Below are positions 17,601 to 24,561 of a stretch of 64,000 nucleotides of DNA, piece by piece. Every line of letters begins with the position of its first letter. Within the stretch, counting starts at the first letter, position 1. The DNA comes from Desulfonatronum thioautotrophicum (GTDB lineage Bacteria; Desulfobacterota; Desulfovibrionia; Desulfovibrionales; Desulfonatronaceae). Location of the stretch: contig NZ_JYNO01000011.1 of NCBI RefSeq assembly GCF_000934745.1, positions 62,001 to 126,000 on the forward strand, in the 5' to 3' direction. The notes under the pieces were generated by a model. The model had not been told where the DNA came from. It made no database searches and worked only from the letters and a program-made list of their open reading frames with translations. The translations under genes and the position numbers were made by a program.

Positions 17601-20600
17601 AACTTCCGGGTTGGCCAGGACGGCCCGAGCCAGAGCTTTGATGTGACCAACCTGACCACCGGTGCCGGTGCGGAACGGCTGGGCATCGGCACGGCGGACA
17701 CCACCGGCAACTTCGCCGCCACCAACAACCTGGGAGCCGGCCTGATCGACGGCGGCGCTTCCCAAACCAACGCCTTGTCCGCCGCGGTGGACAACGGTCT
17801 GGCCGGGGTGAATACCGGTAACCTGAACATCCAGTACACCACGGACGGCACGCATATCGACACCGGCTTCACGGCCCAGAACGTCAACAGTCAGAGCATC
17901 TCGCTGAGCGCCACAGGCTACAACATGGCCCAGGGCAGCACTACGCCGGATCCGGTGACCATCGCCAACCAGCGCGTGGGCGGCACGGAAAGCCAGAACC
18001 TGACCGTGAGCAACACCGCTCCCTCGGGTGCGTTCACCGAGGGGCTGAACGCGGCATTCGGAGCCAATACCGGTGATGCCGTGAACAATGCCGGAACCAT
18101 CGGTCTTTTGGCCGGCGGCAACAGTGACGGCACTTCCATGAACGTCGGCGTGGACACCACGGCGGCGGGCGCACGGACCGGCAGCGTGACCCTGAACTAC
18201 GAGACCGACGGCGCGGGCACCAGCGGCTTTGCAGCTGAAAGCGTCGGCAGCCAGACCATCAATGTGTCCGGGAATGTCTACCAGACCGCGACCCCGACCT
18301 TTGCCCAGACCGATATCAACCTGGGCAATGCTCGGGTAGGCGACACGGTCGGCTCGGCCCTTGGCGTGACCAATACGGATAATGCTCCCGCCGGCTTTCA
18401 GGAGTCCCTGAACGCTGGAATCAGCGCCACTACTGGGGACGCGACCGCCTCCGGAACCATTGCGCAACTGACCCAGGGCTCCAGCGACACCACCAGCCTG
18501 GTGGTCGGCCTGGATACCACCACGGCCGGAGCCAGAAGCGGTACGGCAACGGTAGATCTGGTTTCCACCGGCGTGGGCACCAGCGGACTGGCCGATCTGT
18601 CCCTAGGTAGTCAGGCAATCACGGTCAGCGGCAACGTCTTCCAGGTGGCCGAGGGCAATCTGAATACCACCAGCCTGAACTTCGGCGTGGTCCAGGTGGG
18701 CCAGAGCGTGAGCCAGAACCTGTCCATCTCCAACATCGCCACGGGCCCCAGCGGCTTCGTGGAAGACCTCAACGCCCAGTTCGGTGCCACCTCCGGGACC
18801 GGCTCGAATCTGATCAGCGGCAGCGGGATGATCTCCGGCCTGCTGGCCGGGGGAACGGACACCACCAGCATGGTGGTCAACGTGAACACCCTCAGCGCCG
18901 GAACCGTGAACGGCGTTATCGCGGTGGACTACTTCAGCGCCGGGGCCGTGGACGGCGTGAGCAACGGCCTGGGCATTTTGGCCGTGGGCTCGCAGGACTT
19001 TGGTGTTGTCGGGTCCATCGAAACCACCGCAACCGTGGTGGATATGGCGGCTCCGGTGATCAACACCGGCCAGCCCATCCTGCTGGGGAATGTGCGCGAA
19101 GGGGCTGTCTCGCCCACCGCCGTTGTCAGCGTGACCAACCAGGCTACAGGTAACGACCAGGCTGGTCTCAATGCGGCCATCACCGGCAACGCGCCCATTA
19201 CCGCCTCCGGCAGCTTTGATATGCTGCTGCCGGGTCAGACCGACAGTACCAGCCTTGAAGTGGGGATGAATACCTCCACCGCCGGAGCCATCGACGGCAC
19301 GGCGACCATTGCCTTTGTCTCGGATGCCGGCAATCACGGCGGCAATCAGCTGAACTTGGATTCCCAGGATGTCCAGGTCCAGGGCGCGGTCTACCGTCTG
19401 GCCCAGGGTGATACGAACCCGGACCCGGTGGCCTTCGGTAACCTGCGGATCAACACCACCGCGGAACAGGCCCTGACCGTCTCCAACACCGCCGCCAACG
19501 ACGGCTTTTCCGAAGTCCTGAACGCGGCCTTCGGGACAGCCACCGGCGATGCCGGCGACAATGCCGGCGCGGTGAACCAACTGGCCGCCGGCAATAGTGA
19601 TGCCTCCAGCATGGTTGCCAGCCTGGACACCTCCGAAGCCGGTGTACGCGGCGGAACGGTGACCGTGGAGTACGCATCCGACGGCGCGGGCACCACCGGC
19701 GAAGCGGCCATCAGCGTGGGCAGCCAGAGCATCGGGGTGACCGGCACGGTCTACCGTCTGGCCAGCCCGGAGGTGGACACGACGCAGCCGGTGGTCCTGG
19801 CCGCCCGGGTGGGCGACGCCGCCCCCACGCAGAACCTCAGCGTGACCAACCAGTCCCCGGATGCCTTCACCGAAGGCCTCAAGGCGGACATCGGCAGCGT
19901 GGACGCCGGATTTGCCGGAACCGGAAGCATCGACAACCTGGCCGCCGGGGGCACGGACACCACCAGTCTGACCGTGGGCTTGGCGGATACCAGCACCTCC
20001 CAGGACATCGTCGGCAATGTGACCTTGGACTTCCAGTCCACCGGCGCGGGCACCACCGAGGCCGCGGACATTGCCGTGGGCAGTGAAGCGGTACAGGTGC
20101 AGGGTCGGGTCTACCAGCAGGCCGAAGCCCAGGTGAACACCACCAGCGTGGACTTCGGCATCGTCCATGTGGGCGACGTGGTCGGCGCGCAGACCGTCTC
20201 CGTGACCAACGCGGCTCCTTCCGCTGCCTTGAACGACACCCTGGCCGGCGGGTTCGTGAACCTGCCCGCGGGACCGTTCGACGGCAGCGGCAGTGTCAGC
20301 GGGCTGGGCGCGGGCCAGACGGATGCGGCGAACCTGGCCATCAACCTGGATACCAGCAACGCCGGGATCTTCGATTTCTCGGACCAGTACCTGCAGTTTG
20401 CCAGCCAGAACCCGGACATGGCCGACCTGGATCTGGGAACGCTGGGGCTGGATCTGTTCGCCCAGGTGAACAACTTCGCCAATCCGGTGTTCGACATCCT
20501 CAGCGGGCCGGGCTTACTGACCCGCACCGGGGATCTGTTCGAATTCAGCCTGGGCACGGTCCTGGATACCAGCGGTCCTTTCAGCATCGAACTCGGACTG

Positions 20601-20951
20601 TTCAACGATACCTTCGGACCTTCGGATCTCCTTTCCGGAACGTTCGACTTCAGTGGTGCCAGCAGCTTCGGAATTACCGGGGACCAGACGTTCAGCGATC
20701 TTGACGCCGGAGACTTCACGAGCTTCATGATTAACTTCAACCCCATGTCCCTGGGCCTGGGATTCTACAGTGAGATGATAACCCTGTCTGCAACGGGCTC
20801 CAATGCCAGCGGGTTTGAGCAACTGTTCAGCCTGGACCTGCGGTTGAGCGCCAACGTGGCCCCGATCCCGGAGCCGGGCACCATGGCCCTGCTGGCCATG
20901 GGCTTGGCTCTTCTGGGCCTGGCCGCTCGTCGAGGATACCTGCGACGGTAG
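14685..20951 (+). CDS. giant secreted PEP-CTERM protein with two repeat regions
   Basis: The 2088-residue product has a signal peptide (about residues 1-27, ending GWAQ) and a C-terminal PEP-CTERM sorting tail: PEPGTMALLAMGLALLGLA then a basic end ARRGYLRR. Proteins of this type are cut and anchored or released by an exosortase. Residues 30-830 are rich in N, G and T and resemble a beta-helix, with three repeats of about 183 residues each opening with GDTTLxGxG (near 15061, 15616, 16159). From about 838 to 1930 there are about nine units of about 120 residues with LGNxRVG...LxVTN and VGSQxIxVxGxVY, matching choice-of-anchor-D (ASH-like) domains. It is probably a surface or biofilm-matrix protein. 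The ATG has a GGAG site. No exosortase is in the window. Confidence 0.88.
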   Translation: MVKKRSGRLTGLMVAAAVLLWSGPGWAQDATWEGGTGNWNDATQWDTGVVPGAANDVFVDGGKTGIDSVVNVTSTSAAGNLTIDAGDTVDINDGRTLDIFGATVLNHGTLGISSTGDILNTRLFIRGDTTLSGSGDVVMSNQVDNLITGSAGSTLINHEEHTISGAGNIGNNNIGFDNRGVIEAVGDAGLIIRPRTGVDTTRINTGTMRATADSTLTFNTSGVLFNTGGTIEAAAGGEVVLFGSNTRIQGGTLTGAGDVFMRNSAVIADLYNDANITIENGQTGFMAGTITNVGTIALESTGGFTSLRILGDTTLTGTGLLSGSNNINNRIFGTSSTTLTQGADHTIRGAFNIGNTGNMALVNAGVIEAQGSAGITMRLSSEEPNSNSGEMRALSGSEFRISSTVINNNNGLIEAQDNALVEMIGARIEDGTLNTAGTGVIQLRNSATIDGVTNLGQVEVLSGQTGRIAGDITNDGEIAIKAGTSGTTLLVQGDTTLGGTGTLVMSEEIAGRRASLYAAGTDPVLLTNLDGHTIRGEGQIGNVGGQQMGLRNEGLIEADGNFALIINPNNALNPSVNTGTLRASGIGGMVLAGTLSQFDNQGLVEAVDGSSVNITGITLNNQAGTLTGGQWRAAGNGSIIDIRGGQVVTNNAEIILSGAGSQFRAFEGTGFVALEDSLTTNQGTLRILDNRDYTTSNDLTNSGLLQLGGGTLDANSLTNTAGGTLTGYGTVTPRPVNSGLIEATGGTLAMTGGIQGGSGTVTIQSDGALDLSSATQASSADFLNHQGTAPDSLNLGGNDFIVSKDYINANTGTGNAFDARANVVGTGQIIGENADMAITGDVTPAGANTVTLDLGNVRGETSTTVNYQIENTGTGADIRGAVQTAAGTGNITDARLSGTGVDAQNFGPIAAGQDSGDLSVTFTASSGGSLDGQTIGVVSNFDNVAGQTIQITGMATSLAQGSATPTGPIELGNFRVGQDGPSQSFDVTNLTTGAGAERLGIGTADTTGNFAATNNLGAGLIDGGASQTNALSAAVDNGLAGVNTGNLNIQYTTDGTHIDTGFTAQNVNSQSISLSATGYNMAQGSTTPDPVTIANQRVGGTESQNLTVSNTAPSGAFTEGLNAAFGANTGDAVNNAGTIGLLAGGNSDGTSMNVGVDTTAAGARTGSVTLNYETDGAGTSGFAAESVGSQTINVSGNVYQTATPTFAQTDINLGNARVGDTVGSALGVTNTDNAPAGFQESLNAGISATTGDATASGTIAQLTQGSSDTTSLVVGLDTTTAGARSGTATVDLVSTGVGTSGLADLSLGSQAITVSGNVFQVAEGNLNTTSLNFGVVQVGQSVSQNLSISNIATGPSGFVEDLNAQFGATSGTGSNLISGSGMISGLLAGGTDTTSMVVNVNTLSAGTVNGVIAVDYFSAGAVDGVSNGLGILAVGSQDFGVVGSIETTATVVDMAAPVINTGQPILLGNVREGAVSPTAVVSVTNQATGNDQAGLNAAITGNAPITASGSFDMLLPGQTDSTSLEVGMNTSTAGAIDGTATIAFVSDAGNHGGNQLNLDSQDVQVQGAVYRLAQGDTNPDPVAFGNLRINTTAEQALTVSNTAANDGFSEVLNAAFGTATGDAGDNAGAVNQLAAGNSDASSMVASLDTSEAGVRGGTVTVEYASDGAGTTGEAAISVGSQSIGVTGTVYRLASPEVDTTQPVVLAARVGDAAPTQNLSVTNQSPDAFTEGLKADIGSVDAGFAGTGSIDNLAAGGTDTTSLTVGLADTSTSQDIVGNVTLDFQSTGAGTTEAADIAVGSEAVQVQGRVYQQAEAQVNTTSVDFGIVHVGDVVGAQTVSVTNAAPSAALNDTLAGGFVNLPAGPFDGSGSVSGLGAGQTDAANLAINLDTSNAGIFDFSDQYLQFASQNPDMADLDLGTLGLDLFAQVNNFANPVFDILSGPGLLTRTGDLFEFSLGTVLDTSGPFSIELGLFNDTFGPSDLLSGTFDFSGASSFGITGDQTFSDLDAGDFTSFMINFNPMSLGLGFYSEMITLSATGSNASGFEQLFSLDLRLSANVAPIPEPGTMALLAMGLALLGLAARRGYLRR

Positions 20952-20985
20952 GCAAAACCTTGTAAACAAGAAACAAATGACAACA

Positions 20986-21019
20986 CCGAGCCCCGCCCTG
21001 ATCACAGAGTGGGGCTCGG
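20986..21019 (+). terminator. hairpin terminator of the PEP-CTERM gene
   Basis: CCGAGCCCC pairs perfectly with GGGGCTCGG across a 16-base loop, 35 bases after the stop codon. The following sequence has only a weak T-run (TTTCAGGTGGATTTTTT), so it may be a Rho-assisted or leaky end. Confidence 0.7.
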
Positions 21020-21120
21020 CGTTTCAGGTGGATTTTTTGCGGGATGGTTCAGAACGCCGAATTATTTTGTTTACCTTTTTTCGGATATCCGGATTGACCT
21101 TGACGGGTGGCGTTGTGCCG

Positions 21121-21197
21121 TAGGGGCGGACCTGTGTGTCCGCCCATTACGGGTTAGGGCGTTATCTCGATTGGGCGCACACACAGGTGCGCCCCTA
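21121..21197. repeat. inverted pair of GTAGGGGCG-type palindromes
   Basis: TAGGGGCGGACCTGTGTGTC at 21121-21140 (continuing CGCCC) and the inverted counterpart GGGCGCACACACAGGTGCGC at 21173-21192 (continuing CCCTA) face each other. Each is a small palindrome. Repeats of this kind are widespread between genes in many bacteria and are probably non-coding dispersed elements. Confidence 0.65.
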
Positions 21198-21308
21198 CAG
21201 TGGGACAACCAAACCCCATACACGGATTTGTCAACCAATTCTGAACCATCCCAAATGAATAATCCATTTATCGCAACCCGTTCAATCTGATCGCAAAGTG
21301 AGTCAACG

Positions 21309-21662
21309 ATGTTGAAAAAAAATGAATTCATGATCCTGACCGTCGTCTCCGTGCTCCTGGCCGGGATGATCCTGGCCAGTGCACTGCTGGACCGCTCCAA
21401 CCGCGGCCTGCAGGCCGAACTGGTCCAGCGCCAGGCCTACATCCAGCAGAGCGTCCAGCTGGAAGGGCTGTACGTGGAGATGATCAAGGCCGTGGCCGAA
21501 CTGTCCGAGCGGGCCCAGGACCCGGCCCTGCGCAAGGTGCTCACGGACCAGGGCATGACCGTGCAGACGGCCCTGCAACCCCAACCGCAACTGGCCCCCG
21601 AGGTGCAGGCCGATGGTCTGCCCGAGGAGCTGGTCATTCCCGGAGGACAGACCAATGAGTAG
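21309..21662 (+). CDS. small single-pass membrane protein (first of a pair)
   Basis: The 117-residue protein has one membrane segment (about residues 7-27, ILTVVSVLLAGMILASALL), so most of it should be outside the inner membrane, followed by a helical, coiled-coil-like stretch (residues 30-80). No family is recognised. It resembles the next gene product over the helix and the ending TDQGMTV/GKRGITV. The last eight bases overlap that gene. The pair lies behind the PEP-CTERM gene, but a terminator and repeats separate them, so a shared role is only a possibility. Confidence 0.6.
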   Translation: MLKKNEFMILTVVSVLLAGMILASALLDRSNRGLQAELVQRQAYIQQSVQLEGLYVEMIKAVAELSERAQDPALRKVLTDQGMTVQTALQPQPQLAPEVQADGLPEELVIPGGQTNE

Positions 21663-21957
21663 CGAATCCGACCGCGGAAGACCCGGAACCCGGTCCCCGT
21701 TCATCCCCTTGCTGATACTGATGCTGGCCGTGCTGACCTGGTTCGGCTTCCAGCTCAGCCATGGCCTGACGGTGCGCGCGCAGTTGCAGGAGCAACACGC
21801 CAACCAGGAGCCGGTGGTCCAAAACGCCCTGCAGATGCGCGCCCAACTGGACGCCATCGCCGCGGACACCGCCCGCCTGGCCCAGGCCGGCAACCCCAAC
21901 GCCCAGGTGATCATCACCGAGCTGGGCAAGCGGGGGATCACGGTGGCCATCGACTAG
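21655..21957 (+). CDS. small single-pass membrane protein (second of a pair)
   Basis: The 100-residue protein starts at ATG 21655 with a clear GGAGG site inside the preceding gene. An upstream extension to 21613 is not needed. It has a membrane segment at about residues 15-34 (FIPLLILMLAVLTWFGFQL) and a helical periplasmic part with regular glutamine and alanine spacing. It looks like a diverged copy of the upstream protein. No known domain is seen. A good terminator follows. Confidence 0.6.
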   Translation: MSSESDRGRPGTRSPFIPLLILMLAVLTWFGFQLSHGLTVRAQLQEQHANQEPVVQNALQMRAQLDAIAADTARLAQAGNPNAQVIITELGKRGITVAID

Positions 21958-21988
21958 CTTGGCAACCCAATCCAGATGCGTGCATCAG

Positions 21989-22029
21989 AACAGCCCGCCG
22001 TGGACACTCCGCGGCGGGCTGTTGTTTTT
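21989..22029 (+). terminator. Rho-independent terminator
   Basis: AACAGCCCGCCG pairs with CGGCGGGCTGTT in a 12-base stem with an 11-base loop, followed by GTTTTT. It closes the two-gene membrane-protein unit about 30 bases after its stop. Confidence 0.88.
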
Positions 22030-22143
22030 GATATCTTGTGTCCGGGCTTGTGGGCGGTACTGTGGAGAAATGAGAACAGGTCTTGGCAGGGGCGCACCTT
22101 TGTAGTAATGTTGCTACAAATGCATGCCGCAAGGAGAGTGACC

Positions 22144-22395
22144 ATGAGCAGCACAATTTCCAGCCGGGATTTCAACCAGCGCGTCAGCCAGGCGAAGAGA
22201 GCAACACTGCAGGGACCGGTTTTCATTACAGACCGGGGAAAGCCGAGCCATGTTCTGCTGAGCATTGAGGATTATCGCAACCTGGCCAGACAGGGCAAAA
22301 ATATTGCAGACTTGTTGAGTATGCCCGATTCCGAAAGTATTGACTTGGAGATCCCCAGGATGACGGATCTTCCTCAAATGGTGGATTTCCAATAA
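22144..22395 (+). CDS. Phd/YefM-type antitoxin
   Basis: The 83-residue protein has the Phd/YefM N-terminal DNA-binding pattern (SSRDFNQRVSQAKRA...GPVFITDRGKPSHVLLSIEDYRNL) and a C-terminal segment that should bind the toxin. The ATG at 22144 has an AAGGAG site; the frame is open further upstream but without support. Its stop overlaps the toxin ATG by one base. It is expected to neutralise the PIN toxin and repress the operon. Confidence 0.9.
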   Translation: MSSTISSRDFNQRVSQAKRATLQGPVFITDRGKPSHVLLSIEDYRNLARQGKNIADLLSMPDSESIDLEIPRMTDLPQMVDFQ

Positions 22396-22814
22396 TGTAT
22401 CTGCTGGATACCAACGTTGTCTCCGAGTTGCGAAAGATTCGCCAGGGCAAGGCTGATCCGGGTGTTACGCGCTGGGCCGAGGGAGTTGCCAGCAGTGACC
22501 TGTATCTCTCGGTAATAACCGTTCAAGAGCTGGAAATTGGGATTCTGCAGGCGGAACGACGTGACTCGGAGAAAGGAAAAATTTTGCGTTTTTGGTATGA
22601 ACAGAAAGTCCTTCCGGTTTTCAGGAATCGTATCCTGCCAATAGATACACAAATTTCCCGGTGCAGCGCCAGGCTGCATGTACCGAACCTCCGACCTGTT
22701 CGGGATGCCTTTATCGCGGCAACTGGGATTGTATACGGCATGACAGTCGTAACCCGCAATGTCCGTGACTTTGAACCCATGGGTATCGCCTTGATCAATC
22801 CCTGGGAAGTATGA
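22395..22814 (+). CDS. PIN-domain toxin (VapC/FitB type)
   Basis: The 139-residue PIN-domain protein is a probable ribonuclease toxin. The opening YLLDTNVVSELRK supplies the first acidic residue (D5). ITVQELEIGI supplies the glutamate, and the RDAFIAATG and TRNVRDFEPMGI blocks supply the C-terminal acidic cluster. All expected catalytic residues appear present, so it is probably active. It forms a pair with the antitoxin at 22144-22395. Its targets, tRNA or rRNA, are not predictable from sequence. Confidence 0.9.
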   Translation: MYLLDTNVVSELRKIRQGKADPGVTRWAEGVASSDLYLSVITVQELEIGILQAERRDSEKGKILRFWYEQKVLPVFRNRILPIDTQISRCSARLHVPNLRPVRDAFIAATGIVYGMTVVTRNVRDFEPMGIALINPWEV

Positions 22815-22930
22815 TGCGAATCTTTCCAGCCAAACCCGGCGGCGCGAAACCGAATCCGGGTTGCCGGGTGGATATGGTTCGGTGGGGTTGTTGGTTATTC
22901 AGCCGGGCACGGCACGTACTTGAGGCGTAC

Positions 22931-23300
22931 TCAAGATGCCTGTTCCTGGATGGTCCGGCGGAGCCGTTCGGATTCATGGAGCAGCTCCGAATGGAGGTGA
23001 GGGATGGTTGTCCGGTCGGCGTTTTGGGCCGCGGCTTCCAGGCGACGGGCGGCGTCAGCCAGGGCTGTGCAGCTGGTGCTCAGGGCGAGGCCTTTCAGGG
23101 CATGGGCCTCGGTTTGGAGGGCCTGCAGGTTGTGCTCAGCCAGGTTTCGCGCAAGCGTCGCCATCTTGGCCGGCGATGGGCGGAAGGGACGCGGCCTTTT
23201 CCCACCTGCGCTGCTCACGGGTTGCCTCCAGTCCGTCCATGCCCGGCATCATCACATCCATACAGAACCAGATCATATCTTTGCGTACTTTTCTCCTCTG
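22931..23300 (-). pseudogene. decayed C-terminus of a hybrid histidine kinase (receiver + Hpt)
   Basis: Reading the minus strand, one frame gives RYDLVL and the next frame gives MDVMMPGMDGLEATR, which together make the phosphorylation-site region of a receiver domain broken by a one-base insertion near 23270. After another shift a third frame gives a phosphotransfer (Hpt) domain with AHALKGLA around its histidine and LADAARRLEAAAQN. The stop is at 22931. The rest of the receiver and any kinase core are missing. It is a degraded remnant of a two-component protein between the toxin pair and the efflux genes. Confidence 0.7.
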
Positions 23301-23433
23301 CCGTGGACCTGGGACAGGCTGCGACAAGTGATGAGCTGTGGTGGTTCACTTTTGCCGCTGATCTTCGTACCCTGATTTCTTGCTGTTCGAAATACCGACA
23401 CGCCTTCGGGCTTTTATTTTCTCGGAGAATCCA

Positions 23434-24507
23434 ATGTATCCAAAATGCATGACGTTGCTTTTCACCGCCTTGCTCTCTGTTTCTATTGCCGGCCTGGCAT
23501 GGGCTCAACCCCCCGGCGGGCAACAGGGCGGGCCGCCACCGGCCGTGGTGGTCGTGGCCCCGGTTTCGTCCGGTGAATTGCTGGAGGAGCGAGAATTTGT
23601 CGGCACGGCGTATTTTCAGGAAACCTCCCTGGTGGCCGCGGAGGTCAGCGGCCGGGTCCTGGAGGTGCATTTCGAGCAGGGCGACCGGATTGCCGAGGGT
23701 GGCAAGCTGGTGACCATGGACGGGGTGCTCAAGTCCAAGGAGTTGCAATCCCGGCAGGCCCAGCGGGAGGAGGTGCTGGCCAACCTGTCCCGCGTGAACC
23801 GGGAACTGGACCGGATGGAGCGATTGTTCGAACAGGGCACGGTCTCGGAGCAGGAGTACGAGCAGATCAAGTTCCAGGGCAGCGCCCTGGAGCGCCGGGC
23901 CGAGTCCCTGGCCGCGGAGATTGACCGGATCCGTGAGGAACTGCGGATGCTGAAGGTGCTCTCGCCCTTTGCCGGGGTGGTCCTGGCCCGGCGCAGCAAC
24001 CCCGGGGAATGGCTCTCCCCGGGAGCCCCCGTGGCCGAGGTGGCCCGGATCGACGTGATGGACATCATGGTCAATGTGCCGGTGGGCGTGGCCCTGGGTC
24101 TGGATCCGGGCCAGGCTGTGCGGGGACGTGCCGGAGAACAGGAACTGGCGGGATGGGTGCAGACTGTCGTGCCCCGCGGCGAAGTGCGCACCCGGACGTT
24201 TCCGGTCAAGGTCCGGCTGCGCAACGAATACGGACTGCTGGAGGGCATGGAGGTGCGCCTTTTTCTGTCCACAGGTCAGCGTCACGAGGGGCTGCTGGTT
24301 CCCCGGGACGCCGTGGTGCCCAGCCCCATGGGCCAGGTGATCTTTCTGGTTCGGGACGACCAGGCCATGATGGTCCCGGTGACCGTGCTCGGCTTTGCCC
24401 AGGACACGGTCGGCATCCAGGCCGAGGACGTCCAGCCCGGGGACCAGGTGGTGGTCAAGGGCCAGGAGCGACTGCGCGACGGCCAGCAGGTGCGCATTGC
24501 GCAGTGA
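23434..24507 (+). CDS. RND efflux periplasmic adaptor (HlyD/MFP family)
   Basis: This is the membrane-fusion subunit that links an inner-membrane RND pump to an outer-membrane channel. The 357-residue protein has a signal peptide (TLLFTALLSVSIAGLAWAQ), the lipoyl-like halves (VSGRVLEVHFEQGDRIAEG and VLSPFAGVVLARRSNPGEW), a coiled-coil hairpin between them, and the beta-barrel and C-terminal domain. The ATG at 23434 has a GGAG site; an earlier in-frame ATG at 23380 would give an unlikely leader. The permease follows after 54 bases. No outer-membrane factor is nearby. Confidence 0.9.
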   Translation: MYPKCMTLLFTALLSVSIAGLAWAQPPGGQQGGPPPAVVVVAPVSSGELLEEREFVGTAYFQETSLVAAEVSGRVLEVHFEQGDRIAEGGKLVTMDGVLKSKELQSRQAQREEVLANLSRVNRELDRMERLFEQGTVSEQEYEQIKFQGSALERRAESLAAEIDRIREELRMLKVLSPFAGVVLARRSNPGEWLSPGAPVAEVARIDVMDIMVNVPVGVALGLDPGQAVRGRAGEQELAGWVQTVVPRGEVRTRTFPVKVRLRNEYGLLEGMEVRLFLSTGQRHEGLLVPRDAVVPSPMGQVIFLVRDDQAMMVPVTVLGFAQDTVGIQAEDVQPGDQVVVKGQERLRDGQQVRIAQ

Positions 24508-24561
24508 CCCGTGACCCGTGACCCGTGAATCCAGAACCGTGAACCCAGAACCCACCATCCC

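Larger units (their letters stand above)
20952..21308. other. intergenic stretch with terminator and repeat
   Basis: This 357-base gap between the PEP-CTERM gene and the small membrane protein genes contains a hairpin terminator (20986-21019) and a convergent pair of palindromes (21121-21197). I see no gene in it. The downstream gene's promoter may lie between about 21200 and 21290. Confidence 0.55.
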
